64,000 bases of DNA from Methyloceanibacter caenitepidi (GCF_000828475.1 NZ_AP014648.1:124001-188000), one strand, 5' to 3'; shown: positions 17,176 through 31,188, numbered from the stretch's first letter. Translations and numbers: made by a program. The notes: generated from the letters alone by a model not told the origin.

Positions 17176-19001
17176 TGCGGTTCCCGGATGCGAACAGCGA
17201 CGGACCAGGCAGGCATCGCACCATCGCGCTTACCTGCATCTCCGTCCGCACGCGCGTAGATAAGGTCGCCTGCCGTTGCACGCTCCCGGATTTCCTCTGG
17301 CGGCATCCACGGCATATCGCTGAGATTGGCGGCCATCGTCAATGTGCCACCATCCGGCAATTTCCATGACACGGACAGCCCTTGTCCGTCCGCGGCGAGC
17401 ACGGTGCCGGCTTTGCCGGGAATGCTCGATATCAGAGGGGCAATCCTTTCGCGCCGGACGTTGAGAAGATGCGACACGAAAGCAAGGCGCTCTTGGTACG
17501 GCGCGTGTACCGTCTTGGCCCAATCGAGCTGCGATGCTTCGAACGTGCTCATCGCATTCGGATCGGGAATTTGCTCCCGGCTCTTTGGGTCGGCGAAGAT
17601 ACGCCACTTGCGAAATTCGTTGCGCCGTCCCTCGCGGACTTGCGCCGCCAGATCGCCTTCGAAATCCGTGAAGTATTGGAACGGCCGCGTTTCGCCCCAC
17701 TCCTCGCCCATGAAGAGCAGCGGCGTCTGCGGAGCGAGTAGCAAAATGGCGGTCAACGCCTCGATGGCGTCAGGTTCGGCGAGGCTCGACAACCGCTCCC
17801 CGAAGGCGCGGTTACCGGCCTGATCGTGATTTTGAAGGAAGTCAACAAAGGCGGCTGGGGGCAGGCAAGCGCTCGGTTCACCGCGCTTCTTACCGTCGCG
17901 AAAAGGCGACGGCTCGCCCTGGTAAACGTATCCTTCCGCCAACGCACGGGCGAGATCGGCAACGGGGGCGTCGATATAGTCCTGATAGTAACCGTCGGAT
18001 TCCCCAACGGCGATCACATGAGCGGCGTGATGGAAATCGTCGTTCCACTCTCCCGAATAGCGTTTAGCGACGCCGTCCGTTCGCTCCGTCAAGAAGGTGA
18101 CATTGCGCTCGTCTTCGGTTGTCAGGTGCACATGGCGATCCGTGATGCGGCTGCGCACCGTGTTAGCGATATCCAAGAGCAGGCTGTCGTCGCGAATCTG
18201 ATCGACCGCATCGAGGCGCAGCCCGTCGAAGCGGTACTCCTCAAGCCAATAGAGTGCATTCTCGACAAAGTAGGCGCGAACAGGCGGGCGCTCATAGGCG
18301 ATGGCGGCGCCCCACGGCGTATGGCGGGTGTCGTCGAAGAAGTCCGGCGCATAGGAATGGAGGTAGTTGCCGTCGGGTCCGAAGTGATTATAGACCACGT
18401 CGAGGAAGACCATCAGGCCGCGCGCGTGCGCGGCATCGACGAGGTGCTTCAGCGCTGCCGGGCCGCCATAGGCGAGGTGTGGCGCGTACATCAGGACGCC
18501 GTCATAACCCCAGCCGCGATTACCGGCGAACTGGGCGACAGGCATGAGTTCCAGCACGGAAACACCCAACGCGACCAAATGATCGAGCTTGCTCTCGATT
18601 CCGCCGAAGGTGCCGTCAGCCGTGAACGTACCCGTATGCAGTTCGTATATGACCGCGTCTTCCCATGGCCGGCCACGCCAGTCGGGGATTCGCCAGTCAT
18701 AGGCGCGCGGGTCCACGAGCTTCGATGGTCCGTGAACGTCATCGACCTGCGCCCGCGCCGCGGGATCCGGCACGCGCATGCCGCCGGGAAGCTCGAACAG
18801 GTACCCGTCGCCGGGCTTCACCAGATCCGTGGACAGCTCAAACCAGCCGTCACCGGCGCGTTCCATGTCCTGCGCCTTGCCGCTCGGCATGGCAACGAGC
18901 GACACAGTCTCGTGCGCTGGCGCCCAAAGACGAAACCGCGCGCCGCCGGCGGGCAAGATCTCAGCGCCCCAACTTCGCTCACGGGCGAAATTTGTGTTCA
19001 T
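17172..19001 (-). CDS. treZ: Malto-oligosyltrehalose trehalohydrolase
   Basis: Cleaves trehalose from the end of maltooligosyl-trehalose made by TreY. About 609 residues, with the N-terminal beta-sandwich (FRLWAPAHETVSLV), catalytic GH13 barrel with [12 protein letters not shown] (nucleophile Asp), an HLTTEDERN acid/base segment and FLQNHDQAGNR. The start at ATG 19001 (MNTNFARERSWGAEIL) matches where the family begins; a GTG at 19043 that overlaps the glgB stop as GTGA is an alternative that adds 14 residues. It is coupled to treY through ATGA. Confidence 0.93.
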   Translation of the reverse strand: MNTNFARERSWGAEILPAGGARFRLWAPAHETVSLVAMPSGKAQDMERAGDGWFELSTDLVKPGDGYLFELPGGMRVPDPAARAQVDDVHGPSKLVDPRAYDWRIPDWRGRPWEDAVIYELHTGTFTADGTFGGIESKLDHLVALGVSVLELMPVAQFAGNRGWGYDGVLMYAPHLAYGGPAALKHLVDAAHARGLMVFLDVVYNHFGPDGNYLHSYAPDFFDDTRHTPWGAAIAYERPPVRAYFVENALYWLEEYRFDGLRLDAVDQIRDDSLLLDIANTVRSRITDRHVHLTTEDERNVTFLTERTDGVAKRYSGEWNDDFHHAAHVIAVGESDGYYQDYIDAPVADLARALAEGYVYQGEPSPFRDGKKRGEPSACLPPAAFVDFLQNHDQAGNRAFGERLSSLAEPDAIEALTAILLLAPQTPLLFMGEEWGETRPFQYFTDFEGDLAAQVREGRRNEFRKWRIFADPKSREQIPDPNAMSTFEASQLDWAKTVHAPYQERLAFVSHLLNVRRERIAPLISSIPGKAGTVLAADGQGLSVSWKLPDGGTLTMAANLSDMPWMPPEEIRERATAGDLIYARADGDAGKRDGAMPAWSVAVRIREPQ

Positions 19002-19039
19002 TGATTTTCCGCGTTTTTGCAGCGGCTCATAGAACGGTC

Positions 19040-21264
19040 TCACGCATCGGCGTGCTCGAGCACGATTGTGGCCAAGGGCGGCACGGTGATCTCCACGGAG
19101 TATGGTCTTCCATGCGCGCTTTGTTTCTGTGCGTCGACGGCTCCGAGATTACCGACATTGGAGCCGCCGTAGGTTTCGCTGTCGGAGTTCAGCCTTTCGA
19201 TCCAGCGGCCGCCTGCGGGAACGCCGAACCGGCGGCCGTGGTGAACCTGGGGCGTGAAGTTGCAGACGACTAGACCGCTTCCGCTTCCCGCCTTGCCCTT
19301 CCGGATGTACGACAGCAGGCTTTGCTGCGTGTTGCCGCCATCGACCCACTCAAAGCCCGACGGCTCGCAGTCAAGCTCGTGCAAGGCCGGCATCGAACGG
19401 TAAAGCTTGTTCAGATCACGCACCAACGACTGAATGCCGCGATGAGACGGGTCCGCGAGCAGATGCCAATCGAGCGACTGGTCGTGGTTCCATTCGCGTT
19501 CCTGACCGAACTCGCCACCCATGAACAGCAGCTTCTTGCCGGGATGGGTCCACATGAACGCGAGATAGGCTCTGAGGTTTGCGAACTTCTGCCACCGGTC
19601 GCCCGGCATCTTCGCGAGCAGCGATCCCTTGCCGTGGACAACCTCGTCGTGGCTCAGCGGCAGAATGAAATTCTCCGAATAGGCGTAAATGAGCCCGAAG
19701 GTCATCTCGTTGTGGTGGTAGCTGCGGTACATGGGATCGCGCGCCATGTAGGACAGCGTGTCGTGCATCCAACCCATGTTCCACTTGAAGCCGAAGCCCA
19801 GACCGCCGACGTCCACCGGCCGGGATACGCCCGGCCATGCAGTTGATTCCTCGGCCACGGTGATCGTGCTTGGGAAGTCGCCGTAGGCATGGGTGTTCAT
19901 ATCGCGGAGGAAACTGACCGCTTCGAGATTCTCACGGCCGCCATGGACATTCGGCACCCACTCGCCCGGATCACGGCTGTAGTCGCGATAAAGCATGGAA
20001 GCCACGGCATCCACACGAAGGCCGTCGACATGATAGCGGTCGAGCCAGAACAGCGCGTTCGACTCGAGGAAGTTCGCGACTTCCTGCCGGCCGAAATTGT
20101 AGATCAGCGTATTCCAGTCCTTGTGGAAGCCCAGCCTGGGATCCTCGTGCTCATAGAGCGCGGTCCCGTCGAAGCGCGCCAAGCCGTGCGGGTCGCTTGG
20201 AAAATGCGCCGGCACCCAGTCGACCAGGACGCCGATGCCGTTGGCATGGCAACGGTCGACGAAGCGCGCAAAACCGTTCGGATCCCCGAACCGGGAGGTG
20301 GGGGCAAAGAGTCCGACGGGCTGATACCCCCACGAGCCCGAGAATGGATACTCGCTGATCGGCAAGAGCTCGATATGGGTGAAACCAAGATCGCGCACGT
20401 ACGGAATGAGTTCGTCCGCCAGTCGATCGTAGTGGAGGAAGCTGTTGCTCTCGCCACGGCGCCAAGAACCGAGATGCACTTCGTAGATGGATATTGGTCC
20501 GGAACGGTCCTGGAGTCCTCCTCGGGTGGATACCCATTCATCGTCGCCCCAGTCATGGGAAACGAGCCCATGCACGCGCGAGGCCGTGGAAGGCGGCACC
20601 TCGGCGGCAAAGGCCAACGGGTCGGCCTTCAGGGGAAGCTTCGTGCCGTCGACGCCGATGATCTCATACTTGTAGCTCGCGCCACGCTGGACGCCCGGAA
20701 TGAACAGCTCCCATACACCAGCCTCATGACGCTTGCGCATCGGATGGCGCCGGCCGTCCCATCCGTTGAAATCGCCGACCACGCTGACGCGGCGCGCATT
20801 GGGAGCCCATACGGCAAAGACGACGCCCTCGGCCCCCACCAAGGTGACGGGATGCGCGCCGAGCTTTTCATAAAGGCGGCGATGCGTGCCTTCCGCCAGA
20901 AGATGCACATCCAACTCGCCCAGGAAGAGCGGGAAGCGATAGGCGTCTTCTTCTTCCCATTGCGCCTCGCCGTGCGTGAAGCGCAGACGATAGGGTGTGT
21001 CCACCGAGGCGCCCTCGATCAGTCCGGCAAAAAAGCCGTCGTCGTGCAGCTTCTCGAGCGCGGCGAGTGCGCGGCCGCTTTCGTCCAGGACGTCGACACG
21101 CTCGGCGGCAGGCATCATCACCCTTATGGATACGCCGTCGCCGCAAACATGCGGGCCGAGTACCGCGAAAGGATCGCCGTGCCGGGCGGCGGCGATTGCG
21201 TTGATCTCCGCCTGCTCGGGACGCCAAGCAAGTTTGGTTGACGCGTCGTTCGTCGAAGCTTTGG

Positions 21265-21268
<4 letters not shown>
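19040..21268 (-). CDS. glgB: 1,4-alpha-glucan branching enzyme
   Basis: Introduces alpha-1,6 branches into the glucan built by GlgE. About 742 residues: N-terminal CBM48-type domains ([11 protein letters not shown], then [18 protein letters not shown]), then the GH13 core with [35 protein letters not shown] (nucleophile Asp), TVAEESTAW (acid/base Glu) and [12 protein letters not shown]. Size matches two-module bacterial GlgB. The ATG at 21268 overlaps the treS TGA as ATGA; a longer frame to 21331 is unlikely. No glgA, glgC, glgP or glgX gene is in the window, so in this operon branching seems tied to the GlgE route. Confidence 0.95.
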
Positions 21269-24632
<3,364 letters not shown>

Positions 24633-24636
<4 letters not shown>

Positions 24637-26675
24637 TTGCCCCCCTTTGGATGGAGGCGCCAGATCGCGTAGGGCCGTTCGGCTGGATCCAACAGCACAT
24701 GCTGTATCTTGCCGGACCATATGAAGCGCTGGCCTGTCACCAGATCCTCGACTCCGATATCGGACTCATCCGGCAGACCGAACTCCCACAGCGGCACCTC
24801 GAAGTTTCCGCCTTGGGCATTGTGCGGATCGAGATTGACCGCGAATAGGAGAAAGTCCGAGAGGTCGTCGGTGAATTTGCCGTAGTACAGAATCTGGTCG
24901 TTCCACAAATTGTAGAAGTTGAGGTTCGTGAACTGCTGAAGAGCCTTGTGCTCGTGGCGCAATCGATTGACGAGGGTGATGTCGGCGCGGATGTTCCCCT
25001 CGCGGTCCCAATCCCAGGCCACGATCTCGTATTTCTCGGAGTCGAGATATTCTTCCTTACCGGGCACGGCACGCGCTTCGCAGATCTCAACGCCATTGTA
25101 GATGCCGTAGTTGCCGGCGAGCGTCGCGGCGAGCAAGACACGAACCTGAAAGCCGGGCCGGCCGCTCGTCTGCAGATAGGGCGGGTTGATGTCAGGCGTA
25201 TTGACGAAGAAATTCGGCCGGAAATACTCCCGCATGGCGCTTTTCGTCAGCTCGCTCGCATAATCGATCAACTCCTGCTTCGAGTTGCGCCACGTGAAAT
25301 ACGTGTACGACTGCGTGAACCCGAGCTTGGCCAGCCGCTTCATCGGAGCGGGCCGCGTGAATGCCTCCGACAGGAAGATCACGTCCGGATATTTGTCCTG
25401 AACCTCGCGGATCATCCACTCCCAGAACGGAAACGGCTTCGTGTGCGGATTGTCGACCCGGAAGATCCGGACGCCCTTCTCCGCCCAGAAGAGCACGATG
25501 TCGCGCAAGGCAAGCCAAATCGACGGAAAGGCATCGCGATAGAAGTGAACGTTGACGATGTCCTCATATTTCTTCGGGGGATTCTCTGCGAACTTGATGC
25601 TGCCGTCAGGGCGCCAATCGAACCACTCCGGATGCTCTTTGATCCATGGATGGTCGGGTGAACACTGGATCGCGAAGTCCAGTGCGATCTCGAGACCATG
25701 TGCCTTGGCCTCCTGAAGAAGACGCTCGAACGCGGCGAATGTTCCGAGCTCTTTGTGTATCGCGTCGTGTCCGCCATCTTCGGATCCGATGGCATAGGGG
25801 CTCCCAGGATCGTCTGCCCCCGGGGTCAGTGAGTTGTTGCGTCCCTTGCGGTTGGTCTTCCCGATCGGGTGGATCGGCGGGAAGTACAGGACGTCGAAAC
25901 CGAGATCGCGGACATAGGGAAGCCGCTCAATGACGTCGTCGAACGTGCCATGACGTTCGGCGTCGCCGGACTGCGAGCGCGGAAACATCTCGTACCAGGC
26001 GCTGAAGGCTGCACGTTTGCGGTCGACCCAGACAGGCAGAACCTTGCTGTAACCCGTGACGTTGGTGCGCGGACCGGCCTTTGCATAGAGATCCTGCACC
26101 GGCGCGGCCGTGAGACATGCGAGCCTGTCGGCATCGGTCTTGGCGAGGTCGAGCGTTTTGAGCACAGCCTCGAGCTCCGCCCGCTCCGCCACGGCCCCGC
26201 GATCCGAGCGCATGGCCGCCTCGATCAGGTGACGGCCCTCGGTCAGTTCCAGCGGGATCGGCTGGCCTGCATCATGCTTCTTCCCGACCTCGTCGCGCCA
26301 GGTGGCATACAAATCGCGCCAAGCAACGATCGTGTAAAAATAACGTCCGTTCCGGGAAAGCGGGAGTTCAACCCTCCAGCGGTCGTTGCCGAGGAACTGC
26401 ATCGGCAGTTCGCTCCAATCCTGCTCGGCCTCGAAGCGGTAACGCAACCCGGCGTCGATCTTGTCATGGCCGTCGCAGAAGATGTCAGCTTCGATCGTCA
26501 AGACGTCTCCGACCACGCGCTTGACGGCAAAACGGCCCCCATCAAGCTCGGGCGTCACGGCTTCGATGGCAATCCTGTCGCTGACGGCGTGTTGCAGCCG
26601 ATCATCGTCGAAGGTCTGCTGGGTCGACGCAGAACTTGGCGTTTTCTTCAGATCCCGGGCAGTCCAGTCAGCCAT
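24633..26675 (-). CDS. glgE: Alpha-1,4-glucan:maltose-1-phosphate maltosyltransferase
   Basis: Extends alpha-1,4-glucan by maltosyl units from maltose-1-phosphate. The 680-residue GH13 protein shows family hallmarks: [47 protein letters not shown], the nucleophile Asp in [18 protein letters not shown], and FLSEAFTRP. Length is normal and no key residue is missing. It is the first gene of the operon glgE-treS-glgB-treZ-treY, read on the minus strand from 26675, and its last codons overlap the treS start. With TreS/maltokinase and GlgB it makes branched glucan from trehalose; TreYZ reverse the flow. Confidence 0.95.
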
Positions 26676-26999
26676 CGCGCCTCACAATCGTGTTCTGTGT
26701 TCAATTGCCAAAACGGCTAAGCTTTGCCTCGATGCCCACGTATCGACCCGCGAGCCCGCACAATTCATGCTCGCGCCAAGCGCGCCCGGCAATCCGCAGT
26801 CGGGCGCCGGGTCATGTGACCATCGAGAGAATTCTCGCTCTACACCGACGATCACTGTGCTCCCGAAGAGCCGGATGGGCGACGAGATGCGCATTGATGG
26901 CCTAGACGGGGTCCGCATGGCACTTCATCGTCTAAAGTGGCTCTAGTTCCGATTCGTACGTCATGAGCCCCCGTGCCGTCGAGGGTTGCCCGCGCGATT
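26676..26999. other. 324-bp intergenic region upstream of glgE operon
   Basis: No supported gene. It must hold the promoter of the glgE operon. A short inverted repeat, GGTCA-TG-TGACC, lies at 26810-26821 and could be a regulator site. No GGAAC-N16-TGTT stress promoter is seen. ORFs in this stretch are short and without recognisable features. Confidence 0.4.
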
Positions 27000-27326
27000 T
27001 TAAAGGTCCCTTTTCTCCCCAACAGTCTTACCGAGTGCCCGGGTTGCAACTGCAACGAGGATACCGAAGAAAATGAGGCCGATGAGGCCAACAAGTACGC
27101 TCACGACTCGGCTCGATATCGTTGTCGGAACAACGTCGCCGTAGCCAACAGTGAGGCCAGTGATCATGGTGTTGTCTCCATCAGTACAGATCGCATTGTC
27201 TTTCACACCGCCGATAACGTTGGCTTTGTAGGTGGAAAGCGTGTTGACCCCGATGTGAGAAACTGTCGCCGACCCCTGAACACTGCCAGGAAAAATCGGG
27301 CGTCCGTGGAATGATTTCTTAGCCAT
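27000..27326 (-). pseudogene. Chimeric ORF: aconitase-X swivel fragment joined to potassium-channel pore
   Basis: The ORF from ATG 27326 begins as a DUF126 / aconitase-X swivel-domain protein (KKSFHGRPIFPGSVQGSATV...CTDGDN, about 52 residues). At about base 27170 it switches abruptly into the end of a two-TM potassium channel: ITGLTVGYGDVVPTT is the selectivity filter (TVGYGD), followed by one hydrophobic helix (VLVGLIGLIFFGILVAVA) and a basic tail. Neither half is complete: the swivel domain lacks its C-terminal half and the channel lacks its first transmembrane helix. This looks like a deletion junction rather than a designed fusion. A ribosome-binding site (GGAGCAGGAG) remains upstream, so it may still be translated. 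Confidence 0.7.
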
Positions 27327-27410
27327 CTGAGGGCTCCTGCTCCAGGTCTTGATTGAATTGGTGCTTTTGGCAAGCCTGCCGGGCAAACCGGCAGGGTGGC
27401 GGTATGACGA

Positions 27411-28060
27411 TCAGGCTGCTCGCTCGGGGACCTCGCCCGTTAGGACAATTTCCAGAATGTCCTCGTCTTGAAGAAGCGCGCGTTGGTGTACTCGCGGGCC
27501 TTGTTCGAGTTCGTAACGGCGAACTCAGTCAGGGTGATGCCCGGGATACCCAAGAAGGTGAGTGGATACGTACTGGTGAATGTGATTCCGGCGCGCATCA
27601 TGTCGCGGACCAGGTCAGGGTGTTCTTCCATGATATGGTTCTTCACGAGCGGCGAGCAGAGCAGATGCAACGGAATGGCCACTCGTTCGTGGCCGCGCCG
27701 GTCGGAAAGCGCATGAGTGACCTTCATTCCCCAGTCGTAGAGCTGATGGAACGAATTGTGCGGGCAGCCGACGAAGGCTCGCGTGGGTTTGGCGTCTTTT
27801 TACTCCATAGATTGGGATAGTTTTTCGGACGCGTTCGATCTCGGCATCATCGATAACTTAAGCCTGGTAGCCCTTGATGAGCAGATCGCGGCCATGTTCA
27901 ATTGCGTCGGGTGTTATGTTTTCGACGTGATAGAGACCTACCGCCCCGTTGGTGGCGGTTGCGGCACCCATATCCTTGAGCTTGCCCATCGACAGACCAT
28001 CCACCTTAGGCATCGCGCCAATCGACGGCTGCTGCTTGGCGGGGCTACAATGTTCTCACA
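27411..28060 (-). pseudogene. Decayed aconitase X (AcnX) catalytic subunit, truncated and frameshifted
   Basis: Pieces of one AcnX large-subunit gene can be read across three frames. Bases 27858-28013 encode PKVDGLSMGKLKDMGAATA and on to a stop. The next frame gives VIDDAEIERVR, then YPNLWSKK, then KDAKPTRAFVGCPHNSF joined to HALSDRRGHERVAIP...TNSNKAREYTNARFF. A one-base loss near 27470 shifts the last piece, DEDILEIVLTGEVPERAA, which ends in TGA at 27411. The N-terminal part is missing where the phospholipase D gene begins. A perfect hairpin (CTGCCGG/CCGGCAG, 27376-27394) lies between this and the swivel fragment. Intact AcnX enzymes are hydratases acting on hydroxyproline- or mevalonate-related substrates. 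Confidence 0.75.
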
Positions 28061-30217
28061 GTGTCTGTGAAACCCAATAGCGTCGATGTCTCCTCGGGGA
28101 AAAGAATCCTGCGCCCACGTGATAATGTGTGGCGCATCGAGCGTTTCTCGCGCGCTGCAGTCCTGATAGATCCCGCGACCTATTTCGGTGCAGTCCGTGC
28201 GGCCCTGCTGAAAGCCAAGCACCGCGTCTTTATCATCGGATGGGACATCCATAGCCGCACCCGTCTTGTAGGTCCTGCGGGCCATGCTGACGACGGCTAT
28301 CCAGAGGAGTTGGGCGCCTTCCTCTCTGCCCTCGTCGAAAACAAGCCAGAGCTTGAGGTGAATCTGCTGCTGTGGGACTTCGCTTTGCTCTACGCGGCAG
28401 AACGGGAACCGTTTCCTGTATATTCGCTGCGCTGGAACACGCCGCGGCGCGTAACACTTTGCCTCGATGACGCGGTACCGATCGGCTCCTCGCACCACCA
28501 GAAGCTGGTAGTGGTTGACGATGCCATTGCCTTTTCGGGTGGCATCGACATTACCGTGCGGCGCTGGGACACATCGGAACACCGCATCGATGAGTCGTTA
28601 CGACGCGACCCGGCCGGTGAATCCTACGGGCCATTCCACGACGTGCAGATGCTGGTTGACGGTGACGCGGCGTATGCTCTGGCTGATCTGGCCCGTGCGC
28701 GGTGGCAGTCCGCAGCGCGTGAAATCATTCCTCCGGCCGACGCTGGTGGTGACCCCTGGCCCAAGCATGTCAGGCCCGACTTCGTCGACGCCGAAGCCGG
28801 CATCGCACGCACACAGCCGCTTTTCGAGAGGCTGGAGGCGGTGCACGAGGTGCAACAGCTGTTCTGTGATTCAATTGGCGCGGCGGAGGATACGATTTAC
28901 ATCGAGAATCAGTTCCTCAGTTCCATCCCGCTCGCAGCGGCACTGGCCCGGAGGTTGCGCGAACGTCCGCAGCTGGAAGTGGTCATCATCACGCCGGCGA
29001 GCCACACTTCCTGGCTCGAGGCAAGCAGCATGCGCAATGGCCGCGTCCGCTTCATGCAGGAGCTGCAGAAGCACGACATTGCCGAGCGCGTACGCGTCCT
29101 CTCTCCTGAGGTGCGCGATGGTAGCCGCGCAATGCACGTCATGGTCCATTCCAAGGTGATGATCGTCGATGACCGCCTGCTTCGCGTCGGCTCTGCCAAT
29201 CTCAACAACCGTTCCATGGGTACCGATACGGAATGCGACATCGCAATCGAGGCGCGGCGCGCCGATGAGCGCGAGGCGATCGCCGCGGTCCGCAACCGCC
29301 TGATCAGCCACCACTGCGGCACCACCTCGGAGACTGTGGTAGCGGCACTGGCGAAAAATCCCTCGCTTGTTGCCCTAACCGACGGACTGGCTTCGAACGG
29401 ACACGCGCTTCGGCCAATCCATGACGGGCCGGTGAACGGCAACGAATGGGCGGCCTACATGGAAAGCATCGCCGATCCCGAGCGGCCGATTGGTGCAGAA
29501 GAATTCGCCAGCACTGTTCTCGACGCGCGCGTCCAGCGGCGCGGTCTGTCGAACCTTGTCAAGGTATGTCTTGTGGGCCTTGTAATGCTCGCCCTGGTGC
29601 TGGCTTGGCACCTGACCCCGCTGTCCGATCTCGCACGGCCCGAGACGGTACGTAGCACGATGGAGTGGGTTGCTACGGTGCCCTGGGGCCCGCTTGTGGT
29701 GCTCGCCATATTCGTCGTCAGTAGCGTTCTGTTGTTTCCAGTCACGGTACTGATCGCAGCAACCGCCGCTGCCTTTGGTCCGTGGCTCGGCTTCGCCTAT
29801 GCTGCGGCCGGGTCGCTACTCAGCGCGCTCGTCTCGTTCGGCATCGGTGCTCTGATCGGTCGACAGACGCTGACGGACGTGCTCGGTCCGCGGCTAAACC
29901 GTATTAGCCGCAGCGTGCGCAAGAGAGGGGTGTTAGCGGTGGCGGTAGTCCGCCTGGTGCCAATCGCCCCATTCGGCGTCGTAAATCTGGTCGCCGGCGC
30001 CAGCCGTATTCGGTCCCTGGACTTTGTGCTTGGCACCGCGCTAGGCATGTTGCCCGGCATCGCCGTACTAGCGGCCGTCGGCCACCAAGTCATCGAGGTG
30101 CTGATGGATCCAAGCCTAAAATCGCTCTTGTGGCTGGCATTGGCATTGGCGGCGTGGATAACGCTGTCCTTCAGCCTGCAGGCTCTCGTCTCCAAGTATT
30201 GGGGCGACTCTTCGTGA
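28061..30217 (+). CDS. Phospholipase D-family protein with C-terminal VTT (DedA-like) membrane domain
   Basis: A 718-residue protein likely acting on phospholipids at the inner membrane. Two HKD motifs make the PLD active site: HHQKLVVVDD at 145-154 and VHSKVMIVDD near 360, the latter followed by GSANLNNRS. After a hydrophobic helix near 500, the C-terminal ~200 residues form a VTT/TVP38-type membrane domain (PWGPLVVLAIFVVSSVLLFP, RLVPIAPFGVVNLVAG, LGMLPGIAVLAAVG). The start is GTG 28061 or the GTG two codons later. The TGA overlaps the GTG of the next gene as GTGA, so the pair is coupled. The substrate is unknown; cardiolipin synthesis or lipid turnover is possible. Confidence 0.85.
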   Translation: MSVKPNSVDVSSGKRILRPRDNVWRIERFSRAAVLIDPATYFGAVRAALLKAKHRVFIIGWDIHSRTRLVGPAGHADDGYPEELGAFLSALVENKPELEVNLLLWDFALLYAAEREPFPVYSLRWNTPRRVTLCLDDAVPIGSSHHQKLVVVDDAIAFSGGIDITVRRWDTSEHRIDESLRRDPAGESYGPFHDVQMLVDGDAAYALADLARARWQSAAREIIPPADAGGDPWPKHVRPDFVDAEAGIARTQPLFERLEAVHEVQQLFCDSIGAAEDTIYIENQFLSSIPLAAALARRLRERPQLEVVIITPASHTSWLEASSMRNGRVRFMQELQKHDIAERVRVLSPEVRDGSRAMHVMVHSKVMIVDDRLLRVGSANLNNRSMGTDTECDIAIEARRADEREAIAAVRNRLISHHCGTTSETVVAALAKNPSLVALTDGLASNGHALRPIHDGPVNGNEWAAYMESIADPERPIGAEEFASTVLDARVQRRGLSNLVKVCLVGLVMLALVLAWHLTPLSDLARPETVRSTMEWVATVPWGPLVVLAIFVVSSVLLFPVTVLIAATAAAFGPWLGFAYAAAGSLLSALVSFGIGALIGRQTLTDVLGPRLNRISRSVRKRGVLAVAVVRLVPIAPFGVVNLVAGASRIRSLDFVLGTALGMLPGIAVLAAVGHQVIEVLMDPSLKSLLWLALALAAWITLSFSLQALVSKYWGDSS

Positions 30218-30918
30218 TCGGGACGTCGCCGACCATCCGATTCATGACCTGGAACATCCATGGCACGATCGGTTTCAATCCCGGCTTTGACTTGGCCGGT
30301 GTCATTGCCTTGATCCTGCGCTGGAGACCCGACGTTATCGCACTGCAGGAAGTCGATTCCCGCCGTCCGCCCGAAGGCGAGGACGCCTTTGCGCTTCTTC
30401 AGGATGCACTGGGTCAGCATGGCATTCCCGCGCATTCCATCGCCAGCGCGGATGGTCACTATGGGCAGATTCTGATCAGCTCCTTCCCGATCATCAACAG
30501 CGAAATTCACGATATCTCTGCACCTGAACGCGAGCCACGCCGCGCTATACGCGCGGAACTCGGGACGGCTGCCGGCCCGGTGCGCGTCATCGCCACGCAC
30601 CTTGGCCTGAGCATCCGCGAGCGACGTGAGCAGGCGCAATTGTTGCTCGCGCTGGCCGGTCCGCATGACATGACCACGGTCGTGCTCGGCGACTTCAACG
30701 ACTGGTTCTTCGTCGGTTCCGTGCGGGCGGTGCTCGCGAGAGTCTTGCCCGGACGCAGTCGGTTTCGCACCTTTCCTAGCTTCCTTCCCTTGCTACGCCT
30801 CGACCGAATTTACTGTCGGCCCTGCTGCGCCGTACGCGACATGTATACCGACCCAAACGCGCGCAGCCTGTCGGATCACTTGCCGGTGATCGCCGACCTA
30901 GCGGTAAACCAAAGCTAA
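30214..30918 (+). CDS. Endonuclease/exonuclease/phosphatase-family protein
   Basis: About 234 residues of the EEP (DNase I-like) fold, Mg-dependent. Seen motifs: MTWNIHG (Asn14), IALQEVDS (Glu46), THLGL near 130, LGDFNDW near 150 and SDHLPV near the end; these supply the metal-binding and catalytic His/Asp residues. GTG 30214 overlaps the preceding phospholipase D stop (GTGA) and is preferred to an upstream ATG at 30130 that would overlap that gene by 88 bases. Close coupling to a PLD-VTT protein suggests a phosphodiesterase acting on a phospholipid or phosphoinositide-like product rather than DNA, but this is inference. Confidence 0.85.
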   Translation: MIGTSPTIRFMTWNIHGTIGFNPGFDLAGVIALILRWRPDVIALQEVDSRRPPEGEDAFALLQDALGQHGIPAHSIASADGHYGQILISSFPIINSEIHDISAPEREPRRAIRAELGTAAGPVRVIATHLGLSIRERREQAQLLLALAGPHDMTTVVLGDFNDWFFVGSVRAVLARVLPGRSRFRTFPSFLPLLRLDRIYCRPCCAVRDMYTDPNARSLSDHLPVIADLAVNQS

Positions 30919-31188
30919 TGCGGGGTGCACATCGTCCCAGGATTGACCCCCCGACCTGATAGTGACAGATCGTGCTCCCCAGAGCGTCTTGGCTAATAAC
31001 CTAATTGTCTACGAACCGATTTCGTCAGCCAAAACGCTGCCGATAAAGTTCCCGCCGGCCGTGAGATGCCCGTGGAGCAACAGGATTCCACAGGTATTCC
31101 ATTTGGAACGACAACACCCAACGCTCCAAAAAGGGTCTGAACATTTCCGCATCGCTGGAGTTAGTATCCTAGGAGAGACGAAGCAATA

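Noticed and set aside
17826..19004. 392-codon plus-strand ORF opposite treZ
   Set aside because: Antisense shadow of treZ; no recognisable domain.
19889..21241. 450-codon plus-strand ORF opposite glgB
   Set aside because: Antisense shadow of glgB; no domain and no start signal.
27938..28582. 214-codon minus-strand ORF overlapping the phospholipase D start and acnX remnant
   Set aside because: Most of it is antisense to the phospholipase D gene; the remainder covers the acnX pseudogene in the wrong frame.
31105..31130. Possible EcfG promoter upstream of the CHAD gene
   Set aside because: GGAAC is present but no GTT follows at the 16-17 bp distance.
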